From assembly GCA_016180955.1 (NCBI GenBank), contig JACPAD010000002.1:1-45875 (forward strand): a stretch of DNA of 45,875 nucleotides. The letters run 5' to 3'. Shown here one piece after another: positions 37,192 to 45,312 of the stretch (its first letter is position 1; every line of letters starts with the position of its first letter). Source of the DNA: Candidatus Zambryskiibacteriota bacterium (GTDB lineage Bacteria; Patescibacteriota; Minisyncoccia; Phycocordibacterales; Zambryskibacteraceae). The notes under the pieces are model-generated. The model was not told the origin of the DNA and searched no databases. It saw only the letters and a program-made list of their open reading frames with translations. Both the position numbers and the translations under genes were made by a program.

Positions 37192-39165
37192 CTAGAAATC
37201 GATGTTTAATAGAGGTTTGCGCAGACGGCTGGTTTCTTCCAAGTTTCCCTCCTCGACTAATTCTTGCGGGATATCGGAGATAAATTCGGAAGGCATGTTG
37301 ACAATCTGTCTTCCGAACATGCTGCGTACTTGCGCATAGGTAAGAATCACTTTTTTCCTCGCGCGAGTGAGCGCCACGTAGAAAAGCCGTCTCTCCTCCT
37401 CTGCTTCTTCCGGAGTTAAATAATCTTCATTCGTTTTCTTATTAGGGAGTTGTACCCGCTCATGTGGGAACAACCCTTCTTCAAGTCCGGCGATAAAGAC
37501 GACGTCGAACTCAAGTCCTTTGGCGGCATGCACCGTCATCAGCCGCACCGCTTTTTGTTCTTCTTTGAGCTCGTCTTGATCACTTTGGAGCGCCGAGTCC
37601 GTAAGAAGCGCCAAAATACCTTCTTCTGGCAAAAGAGTATCATATCGAGCGGCGAAGTTTACCAATTCGTACGCATTCTCCAGTCGCGTGGCGCCGTCTT
37701 CTCCGCTTGTTTTCCACTCCTCCTCCAATCCGGAACGCTTGATGATGAAAGCGACAGTTTCGCTCGGTTTTTTCTCCTGCGCGAACCCGTCAACCTCCTT
37801 AAGAATCGTACGGAAGCTCGAGAGTTTCGCGCGCGTGGGTATCGGCAAGTCGCTCTCCATGCCGGAAAACACCTTCGCAATGGTAGTCTTCCCTATGCCG
37901 CGCGCTGGAACATTAATAATGCGTTTTAAGTCTGCCAGACTCTCTGGATTAAGTGCGGCGCGGAGATACGAGAGCAAATCTTTAACCTCCTTGCGCTCGA
38001 AGAAGCGAGTCCCGAGAATCTGGTAAGGAATGGCATGTTTTAGAAATGCTTCTTCCAAAACGCGTGACTGGAAGTTGGCCCGATAAAGCACTGCTATCTC
38101 ATCAGCGGGAATCCCTCTGATCATCAATTCTTTCGCCTTACTCGCGATAAATTCCGCCTCGTCTGTCTCATCGAGATTTGTGAAGACACCGATCTTTTCT
38201 CCCCCGGCGTTAGCGGTGTAAAGGTTCTTTGGTCGCCTAATTTTGTTTTTCTCTATCACGGCATTGGCCGCCTCCAGAATATTTTTAGTCGAACGGTAGT
38301 TTTCTTCCAGAGTGATGACGGTGGTGTGAGGGTAGTCGTGCTCAAAAGCCAAAATGTTTTTGAGTTCGGCGCCGCGCCATGAGTAAATATTTTGGTCGAT
38401 ATCGCCGACGGCGCAAATATTGCACTCGGGACCGACGAGCATTTTGGAAATTTCATATTGGACGCGATTGGTATCCTGGTACTCGTCGATATGAATGTGG
38501 CGCCAGACATTCTGGTAATATTCTCTGATATTCCCTTTTTCTCTTAAAAGACTCTCCGTTTTTAACAGAAGGTCGTCGAAGTCCAGCGCATTATCTCTTT
38601 TCAATATTCGTTCGTATTCCGGCCAGACTTGAGCTACCACTTCGGCAATATAGCTGTGTCTATCGTTAAAGCTGGCCCATTCTTCAAAAGTGACACCGCG
38701 GCTTTTTTCTTTTGAAATAATGCTTAAGATGCGTCCCGGGTCGTGAGTTTTGGGATCGAAGCCAAGATTTACCAGTGCCTCTTTGACCGCACGTTTACTG
38801 TCATCGCGATCGAAGATGGCGAAGTGCCTCGTTACTCCGGCCGCGTGGGAGTGCTCGCGTAAAATATGTACACCGAGAGAGTGGAAAGTGCTTACGAACG
38901 GTCTTTCACTCATTGAAACTGGCCGGTTGATAGCCGGATCTTTTTGGAGCCCCAGTTCGATTCTCTCCCGCATCTCTCTTGCCGCTTTGTTGGTAAATGT
39001 GATGGCCAGTATTGAACTGGGAGCTACCCCGCATTTAACTAAATACCTGATTCTCTCGACTATGGTCTTAGTTTTGCCGGCACCGGCACCCGCAAGGATT
39101 AAAACTGGTCCGACGGTGGTCTCGACCGCTCTTTTCTGCTCGGAATTCAAAGGTTGATAAGTCAC
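37192..39165 (-). CDS. UvrD/PcrA/Rep-type superfamily 1 DNA helicase
   Basis: 657 residues from a GTG start (VTYQPLNSEQKRAVETT). Motifs: Walker A LAGAGAGKTKTIVERI, Ia AITFTNKAAREMRERI, II IDEYQDTN, III GDIDQNIYSWRGA, IV EENYRSTKNIL, V MTVHAAKGLEFDVVFIAG, VI VALTRARKKVIL. A 3'-5' helicase for excision repair, conflict resolution or recombination control. The GTG at 39165 is favoured over 39171 because TATAGT (39177-39172) ends 6 nt upstream of it. A lone gene before the RAYT element; symbol left open between uvrD and pcrA. Confidence 0.95.
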   Translation of the reverse strand: MTYQPLNSEQKRAVETTVGPVLILAGAGAGKTKTIVERIRYLVKCGVAPSSILAITFTNKAAREMRERIELGLQKDPAINRPVSMSERPFVSTFHSLGVHILREHSHAAGVTRHFAIFDRDDSKRAVKEALVNLGFDPKTHDPGRILSIISKEKSRGVTFEEWASFNDRHSYIAEVVAQVWPEYERILKRDNALDFDDLLLKTESLLREKGNIREYYQNVWRHIHIDEYQDTNRVQYEISKMLVGPECNICAVGDIDQNIYSWRGAELKNILAFEHDYPHTTVITLEENYRSTKNILEAANAVIEKNKIRRPKNLYTANAGGEKIGVFTNLDETDEAEFIASKAKELMIRGIPADEIAVLYRANFQSRVLEEAFLKHAIPYQILGTRFFERKEVKDLLSYLRAALNPESLADLKRIINVPARGIGKTTIAKVFSGMESDLPIPTRAKLSSFRTILKEVDGFAQEKKPSETVAFIIKRSGLEEEWKTSGEDGATRLENAYELVNFAARYDTLLPEEGILALLTDSALQSDQDELKEEQKAVRLMTVHAAKGLEFDVVFIAGLEEGLFPHERVQLPNKKTNEDYLTPEEAEEERRLFYVALTRARKKVILTYAQVRSMFGRQIVNMPSEFISDIPQELVEEGNLEETSRLRKPLLNIDF

Positions 39166-39206
39166 TGGCACACTATAACACGAAGGGGTATAATGTATTT
39201 ACATCA

Positions 39207-40178
39207 ATGAAAGAACGTGGTCGCGTGGCTCTGTTGAGCCATTTTGTCATCTTAGGCCTTGTTGTGCCCCTCTTAGCTTCCGCTAAGCCTTTAGTGCTTA
39301 TTCCTGAGTCTAAGGAATCCGGCAACTCGCAGACCATGAACCTTCTGGAGGGCTATTTGAATACTAATCCAACCAGTATTGGCGGAGCTTTCGTGACTAT
39401 TATCGATGATACCGCACTTTCCGCCGAGGGGGATGATGGAAGCACTTTCGTCGACCCTGGTAAATCCGGTACCGGAGCGATCAGCGTCTATGTGGTGCGC
39501 CAAGGCGACACCTTGGGAGAAATTGCCGAGATGTTCGGTGTCTCGGTCAATACCATAAGATGGGCCAACGACCTTAAGAGCAATACTTTGAAGGTCGGCC
39601 AAGAGCTCGTCATTCTCCCCATCTCTGGCGTGCGTCACACTGTAAAATCGGGTGATACGTTAGAGTCCGTTGCCAAGAAATATAAGGCAGACCTCGATGA
39701 TATTCTTTCGTACAACAACATTCCGGCGAGTGCGAAGCTTGCTGTAGGCGACGTCATCATCATTCCCGATGGCGTTATGAGCTCGACTCAGACCTCTATC
39801 GCTTCTCAAACTAGTAACAATCAGACTGTCGCTTCCGGTTATTATTTAAGACCTATCTCGGGTGGGCGCAAGAGCCAAGGTCTCCACGGTCGCAACGGAG
39901 TCGACCTTGCTGCTCCAGTGAGCACCCCAATTCTTGCTTCCGCTGCCGGCAAAGTGATTATCTCCCGCATTGGCGGGTGGAACGGCGGTTACGGCACCTA
40001 TGTGGTTATAAGCCACTCTAACGGCACCCAGACTCTCTACGCCCACATGAGTATCAATAGAGTAGCGGTCAGCCAGTATGTGGACCAAGGCGAAGTAATC
40101 GGCGCCATCGGTCTTACTGGTAAAACTACCGGCCCCCACCTCCACTTCGAAATCCGCGGCGCCCGAAATCCGTTCTAA
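39207..40178 (+). CDS. LysM-M23 peptidoglycan hydrolase
   Basis: 323 residues. Signal peptide (FVILGLVVPLLASA), two LysM modules (YVVRQGDTLGEIAEMFGVSV, about 95-140; HTVKSGDTLESVAKKYKAD, about 145-195), a Ser/Thr linker and a C-terminal M23 metallopeptidase with zinc motifs HGRNGVDLAAP and HLHFEIR plus the TQTLYAHM segment. It probably cuts peptide cross-links in the wall or acts with an FtsEX-like activator. Divergent from uvrD; a TATAAT lies 12-13 nt before the ATG. Confidence 0.94.
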   Translation: MKERGRVALLSHFVILGLVVPLLASAKPLVLIPESKESGNSQTMNLLEGYLNTNPTSIGGAFVTIIDDTALSAEGDDGSTFVDPGKSGTGAISVYVVRQGDTLGEIAEMFGVSVNTIRWANDLKSNTLKVGQELVILPISGVRHTVKSGDTLESVAKKYKADLDDILSYNNIPASAKLAVGDVIIIPDGVMSSTQTSIASQTSNNQTVASGYYLRPISGGRKSQGLHGRNGVDLAAPVSTPILASAAGKVIISRIGGWNGGYGTYVVISHSNGTQTLYAHMSINRVAVSQYVDQGEVIGAIGLTGKTTGPHLHFEIRGARNPF

Positions 40179-40218
40179 ATTCTTTGCGTATTTGTTTTCC
40201 AGATCCTAGAATGATAGG

Positions 40219-40443
40219 ATGAAACTGAAGTTCCAAATTCACTTTCAGCAAAGAATTGTGGAGCGCAGCATCGATGTAGACCATATAAAATGGGCTATCA
40301 ATAATCCAGATCAAACAGCACAGTCTTTTGATGACAGAGTTGTGGTAATCAAGAAAATAGATTTCAGGAAGATAAAAGTAGTTTATATAAGGCCGAAAGA
40401 GAAAGACAATACTTACGTTATTATCACAGCATACTATCTCTAA
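40219..40443 (+). CDS. DUF4258 protein (possible RelE/BrnT-like toxin)
   Basis: 74 residues. FQIHFQQRIVERSIDVDHIKWAI followed by VVVIKKIDFRKIKVVYIRP and YVIITAYY is the DUF4258 pattern, often compared with small RNase toxins. TAGAAT (40207-40212) ends 6 nt before the ATG. Paired with the DUF2283 gene 3 nt downstream; toxin activity is inferred from this pairing only. Confidence 0.8.
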   Translation: MKLKFQIHFQQRIVERSIDVDHIKWAINNPDQTAQSFDDRVVVIKKIDFRKIKVVYIRPKEKDNTYVIITAYYL

Positions 40444-40446
40444 AAT

Positions 40447-40680
40447 ATGAAAATCACTTACGATAAAATAGCTGATGCGATGTACGTATATTTTCGCAAA
40501 TCAAAAGTGGCTAAAACCATTGAGCTTAGTGATAATCTAATCGTAGATGTCGACAAACTCGGTCGCGTTATAGGATTAGAGGTGCTAGATGCCTCCAGGC
40601 AATTATCCGCAAACAATTCCAAAGCTCTAGAAAAAAGTTTAAAGCATGGTGTGCCGGTAAAAATGATTGCCACTGCTTAA
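40447..40680 (+). CDS. DUF2283 protein (putative partner of DUF4258)
   Basis: 77 residues. MKITYDKIADAMYVYF and VDVDKLGRVIGLEVLDAS are the core of DUF2283, a small beta-rich family commonly encoded next to DUF4258. It may neutralise or regulate its neighbour. Starts 3 nt after the upstream stop. Confidence 0.82.
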   Translation: MKITYDKIADAMYVYFRKSKVAKTIELSDNLIVDVDKLGRVIGLEVLDASRQLSANNSKALEKSLKHGVPVKMIATA

Positions 40681-40703
40681 TTCCGCGGAGACAGGAATCC
40701 TTT

Positions 40704-41267
40704 CTAGTCCAATTTTCTTCCTGGGATAAATTTGTATTCAATCTGCCCTACAGCTTCTTTATATTTTGTAGAACGAATAATTTCTAGCCCCTTTTCTTCA
40801 AAAGATTTAAAACTTTCTGGGAGTATGTTAATTAGTCTTTGGGCTATAAAGTTTTGTGGGACAAGTGAAGTAGAAATATAACCAAGTCTAGCCAGATACC
40901 ATGCCGCAATAAAAAGTGAGCATGGGTATTTCTTTGTGCTTATGTAACTAGAAATTTCCTCCTGCAAACTTTCATTTTCAATCGATGTTAATACCTTGTC
41001 ACAAATTGGTATGAGCTGGGACTCTTTTAAAATAAGATCAGGTGCATGTCCTTCTTCTGACAACCACTGAATAAAAGATTGATAATCAAATGTTAGATCT
41101 GGAAACGAATAATCATCGACCATCACAACTAAAGAACTTGTACGATTAGTCAAATTCTTCTCTTTTTTAATTTCATTCAATATTTCTAAAGATAGTTTGT
41201 GCTCCTCGCCAATTTTGTCGTTCGTATAAATATGCGCATATTCAATTGAAAAATCTTTTTTAGACAT
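40704..41267 (-). CDS. Hypothetical protein downstream of comM
   Basis: 187 residues from MSKKDFSIEYAHIYTNDK. A hydrophilic protein with an Asp-rich stretch (VVMVDDYSFPDLTFDYQSF) and a more hydrophobic helix (SLFIAAWYLARLGYI). I do not recognise it. It overlaps the comM stop by 8 nt, so it is translated from the comM message, yet its A/T-rich, Lys/Ile-rich composition is unlike comM and may indicate acquisition. Confidence 0.68.
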   Translation of the reverse strand: MSKKDFSIEYAHIYTNDKIGEEHKLSLEILNEIKKEKNLTNRTSSLVVMVDDYSFPDLTFDYQSFIQWLSEEGHAPDLILKESQLIPICDKVLTSIENESLQEEISSYISTKKYPCSLFIAAWYLARLGYISTSLVPQNFIAQRLINILPESFKSFEEKGLEIIRSTKYKEAVGQIEYKFIPGRKLD

Positions 41268-42801
41268 CAAACTTTTTCGGGCGGTATTCGATGGCTTCGA
41301 GAACGTGTTTATCCGTAACTTTTTCGGAATCTTCCAAGTCGGCGATGGTGCGGGCTACTTTGATCATGCGGTGATACACACGGGGGGAGAAACCGAGTCG
41401 TTCTGCAGCGAGATTTAGTACTTTCTCCACTTCTTTTTCCAGAAATACGAGTGAAACTAGGTCGCGCGCACTCATCTCGCCGTTTTTCAAAACCTGTCTG
41501 CCGGCAGACAGGTCTTTAAATCTTACCTGCTGAATTTTTCTGGCCTTTTCGACTTTTGTTCTGAAAATTTTGCTTTCTTCCCCTTCTCTACCGCCACTCC
41601 CTAATTCGTGCGGCTGGATTCTGTCTACCTCAACCCAAATATCAATGCGGTCTATAATTGGTCCGGACATTTTTCGGCGATAGCGCTGGAGTACTGAAGG
41701 TGTGCAGATGCATTGCTTGCCGCGGAAGCCATAATTGCCGCACGGGCACGGATTCATGGCCGCCACCAAAAGAACATTAGCCGGGAAAAGCGCCGTGCCT
41801 TTAGCCCGTGCGACCGAAACCACTTTGTCTTCGAGCGGTTGGCGTAGACTCTCTATAACTCTCCTTTCAAACTCGGGAAACTCATCCATAAATAAAACGC
41901 CATGATGGGCAAGAGTAATTTCTCCCGGCCGCGGCACAGCACCACCGCCGACAAGAGAGACATAAGAAGCGGTATGATGCGGCGCGCGGAACGGCGGATT
42001 GGTAATAAAAGTTTCGGAGAGCGTGCCCGCTACGGAGTGAATCCCCGTTGCTTCTAGCATTTCTTCAAATGTAAGTTTAGGCAAAATGCCGGCAAATGCT
42101 TTGGCCAGCATAGTTTTACCGGTACCGGGCGGACCATACATGGCGACATTGTGCCCGCCGGCCGCAGCGATGAGTAATCCGCGCTTCGCTCGTTCTTGGC
42201 CTCTCACGTCAGCGAAGTTGGTGGGACTCACGACGTAGTCGTGAGAAATTTCGGTCTTCTCTGCCGAATCAAGCAGCCCATCTCCCGAAAGGTGTTCGAT
42301 AAGTTCTTTTAAACTTGAAATGCCGAATACCAGTATTCCGTCAATAAGTGCCGCTTCCGCCGCATTTTCAAGAGGGACATAAAGTTCTTTGAAGTCATTA
42401 GCCTTGGCGAAACGCGCTATCGGCAGGACTCCTCTCACGGCGCGCACTTTCCCGTCGAGCGATAGTTCGCCTAAGAAAAGCTTTTTCTCCGGCTCAAACT
42501 TGATCTCGTCATTGGCCAGAAGATACGAGAGCGCCATAGCCAGGTCGAAATGCGGCCCTTCCTTTCTTACATCAGCAGGGGCAAGCGAGATGACGATTTT
42601 ATGATTGCGCTTTTTTGGTGATTCGAAACCAGAGTTTTTGATGGCTGCAGAAATTCTGTCGCGAGCCTCCTCCACCGCTTTATCTGGCAGTCCAACTACC
42701 GCAAAAGCATAGAGAGTATTCCGGTCAATATCCGTCTCAACCGAAACTGGTGTCACATTGAGCAAATTAGTCTGCGCGCTGTAAACTTTGGAAAAACTCA
42801 T
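41260..42801 (-). CDS. comM: ComM/YifB-type Mg chelatase-like AAA+ helicase
   Basis: 513 residues. N-terminal Lon-like domain (FAVVGLPDKAVEEARDR), Walker A YGPPGTGKTMLAKAF, Walker B GVLFMDEFPEF, the zinc-ribbon-like NPCPCGNYGF...CICTP insert, and the C-terminal helical domain (ARTIADLEDSEKV). ComM drives branch migration during natural transformation, matching the PilB/M/N/O genes. TATAAT (42814-42809) ends 7 nt before the ATG. A 22-bp palindrome is read in frame as DLSAGRQV. Confidence 0.95.
   Translation of the reverse strand: MSFSKVYSAQTNLLNVTPVSVETDIDRNTLYAFAVVGLPDKAVEEARDRISAAIKNSGFESPKKRNHKIVISLAPADVRKEGPHFDLAMALSYLLANDEIKFEPEKKLFLGELSLDGKVRAVRGVLPIARFAKANDFKELYVPLENAAEAALIDGILVFGISSLKELIEHLSGDGLLDSAEKTEISHDYVVSPTNFADVRGQERAKRGLLIAAAGGHNVAMYGPPGTGKTMLAKAFAGILPKLTFEEMLEATGIHSVAGTLSETFITNPPFRAPHHTASYVSLVGGGAVPRPGEITLAHHGVLFMDEFPEFERRVIESLRQPLEDKVVSVARAKGTALFPANVLLVAAMNPCPCGNYGFRGKQCICTPSVLQRYRRKMSGPIIDRIDIWVEVDRIQPHELGSGGREGEESKIFRTKVEKARKIQQVRFKDLSAGRQVLKNGEMSARDLVSLVFLEKEVEKVLNLAAERLGFSPRVYHRMIKVARTIADLEDSEKVTDKHVLEAIEYRPKKFDV
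41492..41513. repeat. 22-bp palindromic mini-repeat inside comM
   Basis: Arm ACCTGTCTGCC and its exact complement, read in frame as DLSAGRQV between two helices of the C-terminal domain. Confidence 0.75.
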
Positions 42802-42825
42802 CTCGTTGATTATACAACGCTAAAT

Positions 42826-43194
42826 TTAATCTACATTCATGTGCTCTATGCAAGTTCGCGCGGAAGGGTTGGCTTCGAGGCGGTCAGTCTCAATTTCTTT
42901 GCCGCAGATTTGGCAGAGGCCGTAGGTGCCGTGCTCAATTTTGTCCAAACCGCTCTTGATATCATTGTAGCGGGTCTCCAGCGTGTTGACGATAGCCATG
43001 TTGTCTTCGTAGCCCTCGATGGAGTCGGCGACGGTGTTCTCGTCCGCTTGCGAAGTGTCGCGGTCAATCGGAGGAGTGGCTTCCCAGTCGCTTGGATTGT
43101 CCGGGTTTCTGCGCCCTACTTTCTCAAGCTCCTGTTCTATCTCTTTCTTTTCTGCCAAGAGTTTCTTTTTAAAGTGTTCGTAGTCTGTTGTCAT
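42826..43194 (-). CDS. DksA/TraR-family zinc-finger protein
   Basis: 122 residues. Coiled-coil N-terminus (FKKKLLAEKKEIEQELEKVG), acidic DRDTSQADENTVADSIE, and the C-terminal finger TYGLCQICGKEIETDRLEA...RTCIEH; the fourth ligand is His rather than Cys. Such proteins bind the RNA polymerase secondary channel or act as general regulators. TAAAAT (43206-43201), in an extended TGC context, ends 6 nt before the ATG. Confidence 0.88.
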   Translation of the reverse strand: MTTDYEHFKKKLLAEKKEIEQELEKVGRRNPDNPSDWEATPPIDRDTSQADENTVADSIEGYEDNMAIVNTLETRYNDIKSGLDKIEHGTYGLCQICGKEIETDRLEANPSARTCIEHMNVD

Positions 43195-43212
43195 TTTTTA
43201 ATTTTAGCATAT

Positions 43213-44121
43213 TTAACGCGAAAGTAGTTCCCGAGTCAAGCGTTCAATAAGAATCTGAAGAGTTTCCAAGTCTTCGGTAATAATGAGCATCCTGTTGTCA
43301 AAAAAAGAATAAAGGATAATCGGCTCTTCCGCGGCAGAGAGGACCCGCACGTCTTTGTTCTTAGAGACAACATCTTTAAAGACGGATTCGAAATCGATAC
43401 TTTGCAAAAGCGGCGCGGTCGAGAAGAGCGGCCCAAGGTCTTCCGCTAAATTTTGCTCCCAATTAAGCATTCCGGCAAAGGCGTTTTCAAAGGAAGCGAG
43501 CTTGAAGATGACGAAGCGGCTTTCGTCACCAGCTATCGAGCCGGGAGCTCGATATGCTCCGAGCATAAAAAGTGGGTCAAGAGCGCGCACTAAATTCCCC
43601 GGCGCGCGCGTCTCGAGCATCTTTAGGAATTCAGCGGAAGTGGTATTGATAATCAAATGCTTGACTCCCGCCCGCGGGATTTCAGCGGCGGAATCGTTGA
43701 TTTTTAAAATGAGCGACTCGCGAGAGACGTCTGATACGTCAAGCTCTTCGCTCATTTCTGCCGAAATGAAACGGCTTTCGGGTGCCGCAATTGCCGGCGG
43801 AGCCGTCTTTCTTAAAAATTCGTTGTAAGCAAGATAGCCGCCGACACTGCCAAGAGCAATCAAAAGAAAGCCGCCAAAAAAGAATACCGAAGAGTGTCCT
43901 CTTGCATTACTATCGGAAGAGGGGGTGGTCCCGCCGCGCTTGGCGGCCTCCGTTCTTTGAATAGAAACCAGCGACTCTTTCTGTTGTTCAAGCGCCGTGG
44001 CAACGTCGCCTTGGAAAGTACGTATCTGCTTTAAAGAAGAAGGACTTGCCCCGAGCGGTTTATCCCGAGCTTTGTCGAGCGGAGTTGAGGGGTTAGATTT
44101 TTCTTCGCGGGGCTCTTCCAT
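43213..44121 (-). CDS. Single-pass membrane protein, unknown
   Basis: 302 residues. A 75-residue polar N-terminus, one membrane helix (VFFFGGFLLIALGSVGGYLAY) and an extracytoplasmic alpha/beta domain (LILKINDSAAEIP, AGVKHLIINTTSAEFLKML, FVIFKLASFENAFAGML). The N-terminal STPLDKARDKPLG is encoded by a TCGACAAAGCTCG-type repeat (44065-44090). Starts within the NYN gene (29-nt overlap). I associate this type with CPR genomes but know no role. Confidence 0.72.
   Translation of the reverse strand: MEEPREEKSNPSTPLDKARDKPLGASPSSLKQIRTFQGDVATALEQQKESLVSIQRTEAAKRGGTTPSSDSNARGHSSVFFFGGFLLIALGSVGGYLAYNEFLRKTAPPAIAAPESRFISAEMSEELDVSDVSRESLILKINDSAAEIPRAGVKHLIINTTSAEFLKMLETRAPGNLVRALDPLFMLGAYRAPGSIAGDESRFVIFKLASFENAFAGMLNWEQNLAEDLGPLFSTAPLLQSIDFESVFKDVVSKNKDVRVLSAAEEPIILYSFFDNRMLIITEDLETLQILIERLTRELLSR
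44065..44090. repeat. CTCCGCTCGACAAAGCTCG repeat in a membrane protein gene
   Basis: On the coding strand the dispersed sequence CTCCGCTCGACAAAGCTCG encodes TPLDKARD in the disordered cytosolic N-terminus. Confidence 0.55.
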
Positions 44122-44632
44122 CGCCTCCCATTATAAGATATTTTTTCGGATTTAAGTCGAGGTCGAAGAAATCGTCGCAGGCCTCAATCAGCCGGGCCGA
44201 AGAAGATTTGCCAAAGGCCACTACTTCTACCTGGCAACCGTGGGTGTTCTGGAGGTATTTGACGAGCGGTACGTAATCCCCGTCGCCTGATAAAAGGATG
44301 ACACTGTCGAGTTTGGGGGCCATGCTGACCGCATCAATCGCCAAGCCGACGTCCCAATCTGCCTTCTTGGCTCCGCCAAGGAAAATCTGGAGCGGTTTGG
44401 AGCGTATTTCGATGCCCGCTTTCTCGAGAGCGCCGAAAAAAGCACTCTCCTCCCCGCTTTCAGTGGTGACTACGTAAGCCAGAGCGCGCACTAGAATGCG
44501 TCCGTCAAGAACGTCTTTGACGATGGCGCTGAAATTGGCTTTGGCATGGTGAAGATTCTTGGCGGAGTGGTAAATGTTTTGCGTGTCTATGAAAATGCCG
44601 ACCCGCTGGGCTTTGTGTTTGATAACAGCCAT
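44093..44632 (-). CDS. NYN-domain (LabA/DUF88-like) putative ribonuclease
   Basis: 179 residues. RVGIFIDTQNIYHSAKNL (first catalytic Asp, Asn), KKADWDVGLAIDAVSMAPK (second Asp cluster) and SVILLSGDGDYVPLVKYLQ (SGDGDY, third Asp cluster) are the PIN-like NYN active site. RNase activity is the likely function; targets unknown. Downstream of rpsO, separated by an AT-rich repeat. Confidence 0.9.
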   Translation of the reverse strand: MAVIKHKAQRVGIFIDTQNIYHSAKNLHHAKANFSAIVKDVLDGRILVRALAYVVTTESGEESAFFGALEKAGIEIRSKPLQIFLGGAKKADWDVGLAIDAVSMAPKLDSVILLSGDGDYVPLVKYLQNTHGCQVEVVAFGKSSSARLIEACDDFFDLDLNPKKYLIMGGDGRAPRRKI

Positions 44633-44639
44633 TGATTCA

Positions 44640-44701
44640 AAAATTTAAAATTTTTAATTTAGAATTTTCAATCAATTTCAAAATTTTAAAATTGAAAATT
44701 C
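44640..44701. repeat. AT-rich inverted repeat between rpsO and the NYN gene
   Basis: GAATTTTCAAT (44662-44672) pairs with ATTGAAAATTC (44691-44701), surrounded by AAAATTTTAAAATT words. Same vocabulary as the repeat in mutM (5189-5223). Could also end rpsO transcription weakly. Confidence 0.6.
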
Positions 44702-44707
44702 TTCCGG

Positions 44708-44974
44708 TTATTTCTTTAGACCAAGTTTCCTCTGCAGCGCAGCCGCGCGCTTCGGGCTCCTCTTCTCCAAATACTTGAGATGCTTCTGGCGATTAGCCAC
44801 CATGGCTAAAAGACCCCGGCGCGAGTGAACATCCTTAACATTTTTCTTAAGGTGCTTGGAAAGCTCCTCAATACGCTTAGTCAGTATGGAAATTTGCACT
44901 TCAGGAGAGCCAGTGTCCTTTTCATGGATGGCCGCTTCCTTAATTATTTTCTCTTTTTTGGTCCTAGAAATCAC
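44708..44974 (-). CDS. rpsO: 30S ribosomal protein S15 (uS15)
   Basis: 88 residues, normal length. [44 protein letters not shown] and a Lys-rich end are S15 signatures. The start codon is GTG at 44974; TATATT (44986-44981) ends 6 nt upstream, again a leaderless layout. Confidence 0.97.
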   Translation of the reverse strand: MISRTKKEKIIKEAAIHEKDTGSPEVQISILTKRIEELSKHLKKNVKDVHSRRGLLAMVANRQKHLKYLEKRSPKRAAALQRKLGLKK

Positions 44975-45036
44975 TTAAACAATATATCACAATAAGTCCA
45001 CATAAGTCAAAAGTAACGTAAAAGTAAGAAAAGCAT

Positions 45037-45064
45037 TTGACAGTTTGTTTCTTTAGATTATAAT
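45037..45064 (+). promoter_or_regulatory. Promoter of the AbrB/Doc operon
   Basis: TTGACA (45037-45042), 16-nt spacer, TATAAT (45059-45064); the ATG at 45074 follows 9 nt later, so the leader is only about 3 nt. The AT-rich TATAATAATATTATA stretch is self-complementary and could be the antitoxin operator. Confidence 0.7.
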
Positions 45065-45073
45065 AATATTATA

Positions 45074-45307
45074 ATGACTCAAAAAGTAATAAAAATCGGC
45101 GACTCCGCTGCGGTTGTCATTCCTAAAAAGTCTCTCAAGGAACTGGGTATTCGTCCCGGAGACAAAGTCAGCGTTGATATTGATAAGAAACAGCGCAGGG
45201 TTTCTATTGAGCCGGTAATCAAAGAAGTTGATAAAGAGCTTATTAGCTGGACTAAAAAATTCATTGAACGATATCGTCCAGCTCTCGAAGCGCTGGCTAA
45301 GAAATAG
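45074..45307 (+). CDS. AbrB/SpoVT-fold antitoxin
   Basis: 77 residues. VIKIGDSAAVVIPKKSLKELGI...GDKVSVDID is the swapped-hairpin DNA-binding fold (MazE/AbrB type); the helical C-terminus (ELISWTKKFIERYRPALEALAKK) would bind and block the toxin. It starts just downstream of a self-complementary AT tract and 5 nt before the Doc gene, so probably autoregulates the pair. Confidence 0.88.
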   Translation: MTQKVIKIGDSAAVVIPKKSLKELGIRPGDKVSVDIDKKQRRVSIEPVIKEVDKELISWTKKFIERYRPALEALAKK

Positions 45308-45312
45308 ATTGA

